From Planctomycetaceae bacterium (GTDB lineage: Bacteria; Planctomycetota; Planctomycetia; Pirellulales; Pirellulaceae): a stretch of DNA of 11,433 bases. Below, piece by piece: positions 6,698 to 11,433 of the stretch. The DNA is taken from the NCBI GenBank assembly GCA_024642765.1, contig JAHEAM010000073.1, forward strand, positions 1 through 11,433. Reading direction: 5' to 3'. The notes beneath the pieces were generated by a model that saw only the letters and a list, made by a program, of their open reading frames with translations, searched no databases and was not told where the DNA came from. The position numbers were made by a program, and so were the translations under genes. Numbering within the stretch: position 1 is the stretch's first letter; each line of letters opens with the position of its first letter.

Positions 6698-7258
6698 TTA
6701 GGCGCGTTTTACGAAACCATTGATGGACTCGTCGATCAATGCACGATGGTCGTCACCGTTCAACGAACGTCCAACAATCGAGCCGGCTAAACCGACTGCC
6801 GTTTCTGCGCTTTTCTCAGCGAGTGCACGGACGGCAGCGTCCTTCGCGGCTTTGATTTCCGCTAGAGTCCGTTCGCGCTGAGCCTGAGCCGCTTGGTTTG
6901 CTTCGGCCAAGATCTGCTCCTTCATTGCGAGGGAATCTTTCTTGGCTTCGGCGAGCACATTGTTGGCTTGCTCAGCAATTTCGGACATCTTGTTTTCATA
7001 TGCCTTCAAAGTCGCTTGGGCGTCTTCATTAGCACGCTTCGCAGCTTCGATGTTGTCGGAAATCGATTTTTCACGATTGTCCAAAGCTTCGAGCAACGGC
7101 TTCCAAGCAAACGCCGACAGCAAAGCCAACAAAAGCAAGAAAACAATGACTGTGAAAAACCACAGGTCTACGCTACCCGCAAAGGCATCGGCTTTCCCTG
7201 CTTCGTGAGCCACATCTTCGATGCGCGCTAACAAGCCTGATTCAACGGAGACAAACAT
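6698..7258 (-). CDS. atpF: F1F0 ATP synthase b subunit
   Basis: Subunit b of the peripheral stalk (186 residues), anchored by one N-terminal helix (about residues 32-51, DLWFFTVIVFLLLLALLSAF), followed by W-KPLLEALDNREKSI and a long charged, alanine-rich amphipathic helix that dimerises and reaches delta. About 30 residues precede the membrane helix, more than in E. coli. They are not strongly hydrophobic, so a cleaved signal is unlikely. The frame is open to a TTG at 7279, but ATG 7258 is chosen because GGAGG lies only 5 nt upstream (7268-7264), one of the best ribosome sites in the window. This leaves 23 bp after the atpE stop, the tightest junction of the core operon. Only one b-type gene is present; no b' copy is seen. 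Confidence 0.95.
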   Translation of the reverse strand: MFVSVESGLLARIEDVAHEAGKADAFAGSVDLWFFTVIVFLLLLALLSAFAWKPLLEALDNREKSISDNIEAAKRANEDAQATLKAYENKMSEIAEQANNVLAEAKKDSLAMKEQILAEANQAAQAQRERTLAEIKAAKDAAVRALAEKSAETAVGLAGSIVGRSLNGDDHRALIDESINGFVKRA

Positions 7259-7263
7259 ATCGC

Positions 7264-7268
7264 CCTCC
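7264..7268 (-). promoter_or_regulatory. Shine-Dalgarno site that fixes the atpF start
   Basis: GGAGG on the minus strand, 5 nt before ATG 7258. It lies inside the coding sequence that a TTG start at 7279 would imply, so the ATG is the better start. Confidence 0.75.
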
Positions 7269-7281
7269 AAAGGACCCAAAC

Positions 7282-7581
7282 CTATTTAGCCGATCCACCT
7301 TGGATCAGGGCAAGTAGAATCGCGAAGAACGCCGCACCTTCGATCAGAGCAGCCGCGATAATCATGGCGGTCTGAATCTTGCCTGCCATCTCTGGCTGAC
7401 GTGCAATGGCTTCGCAAGCCGAACCCCCAATACGGCCGATACCGATACCGGCACCCAATACCGCAAGACCTGCACCGATCACGGTCAAGCTCGGCATTAC
7501 CGAGGCAGCTTCTTGGGCCATGCTAGGGGCACAAATCGAGCACACCGAAATGAACACACAGGTCAGTAACCACTTTGACAT
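7282..7581 (-). CDS. atpE: F1F0 ATP synthase c subunit (proteolipid)
   Basis: Subunit c of the membrane rotor ring (99 residues). The mature two-helix hairpin starts near residue 30: helix 1 with GAGLAVLGAGIGIGRIGGSA, the polar loop EAIARQPE (57-64, with the conserved RQP), and helix 2 with the ion-binding carboxylate E81 in AALIEGAAFFAILLALI. The sodium-site pattern (Gln in helix 1; Ser/Thr right after the Glu) is absent, which predicts proton coupling. Unusually, about 22 extra N-terminal residues (MSKWLLTCVFISVCSICAPS, then MAQ) look like a Sec signal peptide with an S-M-A cleavage site. ATG 7581 is supported by GGAG 8 nt upstream (7593-7590). Confidence 0.97.
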   Translation of the reverse strand: MSKWLLTCVFISVCSICAPSMAQEAASVMPSLTVIGAGLAVLGAGIGIGRIGGSACEAIARQPEMAGKIQTAMIIAAALIEGAAFFAILLALIQGGSAK

Positions 7582-7679
7582 TTATCAATCTCCATCAATA
7601 GAACGTAACGATTTGTTTGTTTTTGAACCAGTTTCGAAATAATCAGCAACTCGTGGCAAAAGCTTGCCCGAATCAATCA

Positions 7680-8633
7680 TCAGTGAGCGTGTTGGGCAGA
7701 ACCAATAAACAGTGCCGCCAAAAACGTAAAAACATACGCTTGCAAGAACGCCACGAACAACTCCAACACACTTAGGGCAAGCGAGGCCAGCACCACCACT
7801 GGGGCAACGCCCCAGATCAAAACCGTAGTGGAAACGGCACCGATCAACCCAATAAACGCAGCCAACACCAAGTGCCCGGCGAACATGTTCGCAAACAAAC
7901 GAACGGCCAACACAAAGTGTTTAATGAATAATCCAAATATTTCAATCAACCAAATTCCTGGAATCAAGAACACTGCCATGAACAACGGCAGGTCCATGTG
8001 GGGCACCTGAGCCTTCAGGAATCCGACGACGCCCATTTTCTTCATACCCGACCCAACAACTACCAGGAAAGTCAAAACTGCAAAAGCAGCCGTCACCCAG
8101 ATCGAGGCTGTGGCACTTCCCAACGAAGGAACCATGCCAAATAGATTCAGCGCCAGAATGAAAAAGAACAGAGTTAGCAAGAACGGCAAGAATCGTTTGG
8201 CATCATGCGACCCAATCGCAGGCTTGGCGATTTCATCGCGAATGAAGACCACAAACGCCTCAAGCATATTCCAAAGTCGTCCAGTGGGACGACCGCCCGA
8301 CGAAGCCTTGCGGGTTACCCAAGTAAATGCCAGAAACAAGAAAAGAGCAGCGATCAATTCGAGCACCATGAATTTGGTAAGTTGACCGCGAACGATCGTT
8401 AGATCGCCGACTTTCCAAAGGGGTTCCGAGAAAATATTCGGAATATGCCACTTGCCACCCAGCACCTGGGGAACCTCGAAATACGTAGAGTCCTGGACGT
8501 GTTCGAACAAATGCGTTGGACTCAGGTAATGATCCATGCCGTGTTGGATCGATTCGGCCAACGTCGTTTCATGTCCGGCAGCGCTCTCGGCTACTTTTGC
8601 AGAATGGTCGTCAATCCAGTGCACGATGGACAC
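7680..8633 (-). CDS. atpB: F1F0 ATP synthase a subunit
   Basis: Subunit a (317 residues), the stator protein with the two proton half-channels. The essential arginine is R245 in AVRLFANMFAGHLVL, and the last-helix signature ELFVAFLQAYVFTFLAALFI (291-310) is intact. Earlier membrane segments include LTKFMVLELIAALFLFLAF and FLPFLLTLFFFILALNLFG, whose NLFG motif is conserved. It is longer than the E. coli protein because of a hydrophilic N-terminal region of about 85 residues, rich in His and acidic residues. The start is taken as GTG 8633: an in-frame TGA lies immediately upstream, so no longer version is possible, and the next ATG (residue 33) would lose much of this region. No ribosome site is visible. 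A 98-bp spacer leads to atpE. Confidence 0.96.
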   Translation of the reverse strand: MSIVHWIDDHSAKVAESAAGHETTLAESIQHGMDHYLSPTHLFEHVQDSTYFEVPQVLGGKWHIPNIFSEPLWKVGDLTIVRGQLTKFMVLELIAALFLFLAFTWVTRKASSGGRPTGRLWNMLEAFVVFIRDEIAKPAIGSHDAKRFLPFLLTLFFFILALNLFGMVPSLGSATASIWVTAAFAVLTFLVVVGSGMKKMGVVGFLKAQVPHMDLPLFMAVFLIPGIWLIEIFGLFIKHFVLAVRLFANMFAGHLVLAAFIGLIGAVSTTVLIWGVAPVVVLASLALSVLELFVAFLQAYVFTFLAALFIGSAQHAH

Positions 8634-8710
8634 TCATCAGGTATTGAGTTTTGGAAATGATTCAATTCGTCAACGCGTCAATTTTTGTTGTTGCCATCAA
8701 AGATCGGCGG

Positions 8711-8998
8711 TCAAAGATCGTTGGTGTTGCGAGGACGCAACCCGTGTCTTATCCCAAAAATCGCCGAAAATCCCAGGATCAACAAGTAACCCAAAATAAT
8801 TTGATAGGGAACGTGTCGAGTGGAAAAGGCAGTAGTGTATTCCAACAATAGCAATAAGACGAGGGGCAAAATTGTGCGACAAATTGCCGCCAAACTGAGC
8901 CTTGCAAGCGCCATGTGGCCTCCGCGTGGCACAACACTAAAAACAATCGACAGAACGCCGCAAATCAAGAAAACGACGAACACAATTAGTGTACTCAT
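8711..8998 (-). CDS. Small three-helix membrane protein in the atpI position
   Basis: A 95-residue hydrophobic protein just upstream of atpB. It has three predicted membrane helices: about 2-23 (STLIVFVVFLICGVLSIVFS), 31-54 (LARLSLAAICRTILPLVLLL onward) and 69-87 (YQIILGYLLILGFSAIFG), and ends in a basic tail (RHGLRPRNTNDL). The position, size and membrane topology fit the AtpI/UncI class of assembly or ion-supply proteins that precede atpB in many bacteria. The three-helix layout also recalls AtpR of N-type ATPases. I cannot recognise a diagnostic motif of either family, so no symbol is given. ATG 8998 is chosen. A TTG at 9016, six codons earlier, overlaps the stop of the preceding small frame and is the alternative start. 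The 77 bp to atpB hold nothing recognisable. Confidence 0.6.
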   Translation of the reverse strand: MSTLIVFVVFLICGVLSIVFSVVPRGGHMALARLSLAAICRTILPLVLLLLLEYTTAFSTRHVPYQIILGYLLILGFSAIFGIRHGLRPRNTNDL

Positions 8999-9012
8999 AC
9001 TAGCCGCTTGTC

Positions 9013-9312
9013 TCAAAGGCTAAATGTTGGAAATCCCAAGAGGCAAATTCTAACCTGCCCCTCGCGTCGAAGGGTAGTTGGCAAGTAGATTTCGACCTGA
9101 ATTGGAGGGCGGTGCCAACCTGCTTGCCGACGTGTCTCCCATGCTTTGGGAAGTTTAGTTAACGGTCTCAATACTTGATAAACATCTCCAGCGTCGTTCT
9201 TTAGCACGAAGTCGTTAACCCATTTATAGGAAGCTGTTGGCATTCCAAACTGGGTTGTTTGAGATTCAATTTTAGCGGATTGAATTGGAAATAGTCGAGC
9301 AATCGCGCACAC
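9013..9312 (-). CDS. Possible small protein of unknown function at the head of the atp cluster
   Basis: An open frame of 99 codons from GTG 9312; an internal ATG at residue 24 would give 76 residues. I recognise no family. The product is soluble, basic and fairly rich in Trp, Pro and Arg (YKWVNDFVLKNDAGDVYQVL, then LTKLPKAWETRRQAGWHRPP and QVEIYLPTTLRREGQV). It has no membrane helix and no signal peptide. In favour of a gene: it runs in the operon direction, no overlapping competitor is better, and its TGA stop (9015-9013) overlaps a TTG start of the next frame as TTGA. Against: the start codon is weak, no ribosome site is seen, and the codon third positions look less biased than in the atp genes. 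It could be a decayed gene. Confidence 0.35.
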   Translation of the reverse strand: MCAIARLFPIQSAKIESQTTQFGMPTASYKWVNDFVLKNDAGDVYQVLRPLTKLPKAWETRRQAGWHRPPIQVEIYLPTTLRREGQVRICLLGFPTFSL

Positions 9313-9602
9313 TCGTCGGTTAAAGTTCGTTCACAAAATCAGACTTTGCGAAACGCGTCAACTTCCCGTGGTCCAATGGATTTTTATTGGTAATACCAAA
9401 GCTAACCCCGTTTTCTTGAAGTTATTATGAGATTTTCTGTCAAGCCTTTCCCTTTCAAATGAGGACGGTAATCGAACCACAAACTATTCTCAGTTCTTTT
9501 CAACAGTTTTTGATTTTGCTGCTAGTTATAGGGATTCGACTGTTTCTACAATGGTTGTGAATCTAATGAACTAATAAATCGACAACTATGGGGAGTGTTG
9601 AA
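9313..9602. promoter_or_regulatory. Divergent intergenic region between the atp cluster and the Kelch protein gene
   Basis: About 290 bp of AT-rich DNA that must hold the promoter of the minus-strand atp cluster and that of the plus-strand secreted protein. On the minus strand a perfect TTGACA lies at 9443-9438, but no good -10 box sits 16-18 nt downstream (a TAATAA follows after only 10 nt). On the plus strand TACAAT at 9547-9552 could be a -10 box, about 50 nt before the ATG, but without a convincing -35. The region's role is clear from gene orientation; the exact promoters are not. Confidence 0.45.
9591..9595 (+). promoter_or_regulatory. Ribosome binding site of the Kelch/PPC protein gene
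   Basis: GGGAG (preceded by another G at 9590) lies 7 nt before ATG 9603. This supports that start and with it the basic N-terminus before LEDRNLLA. Confidence 0.65.
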
Positions 9603-11433
9603 ATGAGTGGCCAAGTCCAAAAACTTAAACGCAGTCGCCGAAGCAAACTTCGTTCGAAATCGAAATTAGATTTCGTGCGGCTAGAAGATCGCAATTTGCT
9701 TGCCACTTGGACAGCTCTCAACCATGCACCGCCAACAAGTTTGGGCACAATGATGCTTCAGACGGATGGAACTGTCTTGGCGCAGGGGACAGGACAATCG
9801 AGTTCATGGTATCACCTGACTCCCGATAGTAGTGGTAGCTATGTTAATGGAACTTGGTCAGCAGCAGCTTCAATGTCCCAATCACGACTCTATTACGGCT
9901 CTAATGTATTGCCAAATGGTCGCGTGTATGTATTGGGTGGTGAATACAGCAGCGCAGGTGGATGGACCAACACGGGCGAAATTTACAATCCGCTAACGAA
10001 TAGTTGGAGTGCAGTCGCGAATTTTCCAGCGGCCCAATTTGGAGACGGTCAAACCAATCTTCTTCCCGATGGCAGGATAATAGCCGGTAACCTAGCCAAT
10101 ACACAATGCTTTATTTACAACCCTACGACCAATTCTTGGAGCGCAACAGGCAGTAAGCTTCATAACGATAAAAACAACGAAGAAACGTGGACTCTGCTCC
10201 CTGATGGCGACATCCTGTCCTACGATGTCTGGTCGAGCGTTGCAACTGGAATTCCTAGAGCTCAGCGCTGGGATTTTGCATCAGGAGTATGGACGGAAGC
10301 TGGAATCCTTCCGAGTTTGTTGAGTACCGCAGCGCTTGGGTACGAAATTGGTGCTGCTGTTCGCTTAACCGATGGCCGCATCTTCCAAATCGGTGGCAAT
10401 TCGAATACCGCTCTGTATAACCCTACGACGAATACTTGGACAGCCGGACCCACAATTCCAGGAGGTAAGGGAGCTGATGATGCGCCTGCGGCAATCATGC
10501 CTAATGGCCATGTGCTTTTGACTGCAGACACGCCGCTGTTTAATCCGCCAACGCGAATGTTCGACTTCGACCCAAATGCCAACACAATTACTGACATCAC
10601 AGCCACTTTACCGGCTGCGTTGCAAGCTCAATTGAGCGGAATCGAAGCCTATCGAGGCCGCATGCTAATGTTACCGACGGGGCAGATGTTGTTTTCTCCG
10701 GACACCTTTGCGGGGGGCGCTGCCTACATTTATACTCCCGATGGCGGGGCTGCCCCTTCATTGCGGCCTACCGTCATTTCTATCGCGCAAAACTCACAGA
10801 GTGTTTTCACGCTCACGGGGACTCAGTTGACGGGCCAATCAGCAGGAGCCGCCTATGGTGAAGACGCTGAGATGGATACCAACTATCCAATTGTGCAATT
10901 GACCAATGGAAGTAATGTTTACTATGCAAGATCATTTAATTGGACCCCGGGAGTTGGAACGGGTGCTAATGTTGTAACGACGCAGTTTCAGACACCGACC
11001 GGTCTACCTCAGGGCACTTATAGCTTGCGTGTGATCGCGAGTGGGATTGCCTCAGATCCGTTTACTTTCACTACGTTTGTTGACCTTAATGATCAGATCA
11101 GCGAAGCAATTCCCATTGGGATTGGCACGACAACAAATGGCAGTATTAGCTGGGCAATCGATGTGAATATGTACAAATTTAGTGCGATCGCAGGCGATGT
11201 GATTGACGTCGATTTAGATATTCCTGGCTTGAGTGTCGATACTGTGTTGCGATTGTTTGACCCAACAGGCAATCAACTTTTGGTGAGCGATGACGATGTC
11301 GGCCCAGGGAACGAATATTATGGGCTTGAATCCTATTTTCAGTTCACAGTCCCGGTTAGTGGTAACTATTATCTCGGGGTCTCTAACTATCCGAATTTCA
11401 ACTATGATGCCGTTACAGGTAATTTGGATGTAG
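9603..11433 (+). CDS. Exported Kelch/galactose-oxidase-like protein with PPC domain, C-terminus beyond window
   Basis: A continuous frame of 610 codons, still open at the right edge. The N-terminus is very basic (about residues 7-21, KLKRSRRSKLRSKSK) and leads to RLEDRNLLA (26-34), the short tag seen at the front of many planctomycete exported or surface proteins in place of an ordinary signal peptide. Kelch-type repeats follow: NGRVYVLGG (105-113) with IYNPLTNSW; then DGRI-AG with IYNPTTNSWSATG; then TDGRIFQIGGN (256-266) with LYNPTTNTW. Together they suggest a beta-propeller over about 40-385. A beta-sandwich resembling the C-terminal domain of galactose-oxidase-like proteins spans about 388-490, beginning PTVISIAQ. 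From about 493 onward is a pre-peptidase C-terminal (PPC)-like domain (YKFSAIAGDVIDVDLDIPG, VLRLFDPTGNQLL, SDDD, YFQFTVPVSGNYYLGVSNY). I see no Tyr/His copper ligands of galactose oxidase, so a binding or structural role outside the cell is more likely than catalysis. Confidence 0.88.
   Translation, partial: MSGQVQKLKRSRRSKLRSKSKLDFVRLEDRNLLATWTALNHAPPTSLGTMMLQTDGTVLAQGTGQSSSWYHLTPDSSGSYVNGTWSAAASMSQSRLYYGSNVLPNGRVYVLGGEYSSAGGWTNTGEIYNPLTNSWSAVANFPAAQFGDGQTNLLPDGRIIAGNLANTQCFIYNPTTNSWSATGSKLHNDKNNEETWTLLPDGDILSYDVWSSVATGIPRAQRWDFASGVWTEAGILPSLLSTAALGYEIGAAVRLTDGRIFQIGGNSNTALYNPTTNTWTAGPTIPGGKGADDAPAAIMPNGHVLLTADTPLFNPPTRMFDFDPNANTITDITATLPAALQAQLSGIEAYRGRMLMLPTGQMLFSPDTFAGGAAYIYTPDGGAAPSLRPTVISIAQNSQSVFTLTGTQLTGQSAGAAYGEDAEMDTNYPIVQLTNGSNVYYARSFNWTPGVGTGANVVTTQFQTPTGLPQGTYSLRVIASGIASDPFTFTTFVDLNDQISEAIPIGIGTTTNGSISWAIDVNMYKFSAIAGDVIDVDLDIPGLSVDTVLRLFDPTGNQLLVSDDDVGPGNEYYGLESYFQFTVPVSGNYYLGVSNYPNFNYDAVTGNLDV

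Noticed and set aside
7282..7581. Possible sodium-coupled ATP synthase
   Set aside because: Helix 1 lacks the Gln and helix 2 lacks the Ser/Thr after E81 that form the sodium site; the pattern fits proton-coupled c subunits.
9438..9443. Perfect TTGACA on the minus strand as the atp operon promoter
   Set aside because: No acceptable -10 hexamer occurs at 16-18 nt spacing, so it is not called as a promoter, only mentioned in the intergenic description.
1..11433. CRISPR arrays, tRNA or rRNA genes, insertion sequences, defence systems
   Set aside because: I saw no regularly spaced direct repeats, no tRNA-like cloverleaf, and no transposase or nuclease-like protein on either strand.

Overview
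The window looks like a piece of a planctomycete chromosome, most likely from the Rhodopirellula/Pirellula/Blastopirellula group. Two things suggest this. The rightmost gene has a basic N-terminus followed by LEDRNLLA, a tag typical of large exported planctomycete proteins, and later a pre-peptidase C-terminal type domain. The ATP synthase subunits also carry sequence variants that I associate with that phylum. This placement is inference, because there is no rRNA or other strong phylogenetic marker in the window.

Layout from right to left. At 9603-11433 (+ strand, running off the right edge) is a secreted Kelch/galactose-oxidase-like protein with a PPC-like domain. Next comes a divergent intergenic region of about 290 bp. 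Then a long minus-strand block holds a possible small gene of unknown function (9013-9312), a three-helix membrane protein in the atpI position (8711-8998), and the complete F-type ATP synthase set in classical order: atpB, atpE, atpF (membrane part), then atpH, atpA, atpG, atpD, atpC (F1 part). Between atpD and atpC the RNA can form two mutually exclusive perfect hairpins. The c subunit has Glu81 and no sodium-site signature, so the enzyme is predicted to be proton coupled.

Downstream of atpC is a non-coding stretch of about 540 bp (893-1432). It contains a compact element of three successive stem-loops (1171-1286) that looks like a dispersed planctomycete intergenic repeat. Next, still on the minus strand, come slyX (680-892), a 39-residue single-helix membrane protein missed by ordinary length cut-offs (544-663), and the N-terminal part of an FMN-binding glutamate-synthase-family protein (1-371), which runs off the left edge. 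That last gene is broken in this sequence by two compensating single-base shifts (near 325 and 211). These are either a real lesion or two sequence errors.

Most of the window is ordinary housekeeping (oxidative phosphorylation). I do not see a new defence or mobile system. The parts worth a second look are the double-shifted glutamate-synthase-like gene, the atpD-atpC alternative hairpins, the three-hairpin repeat, the overlooked small membrane protein, and the two small genes heading the atp cluster.
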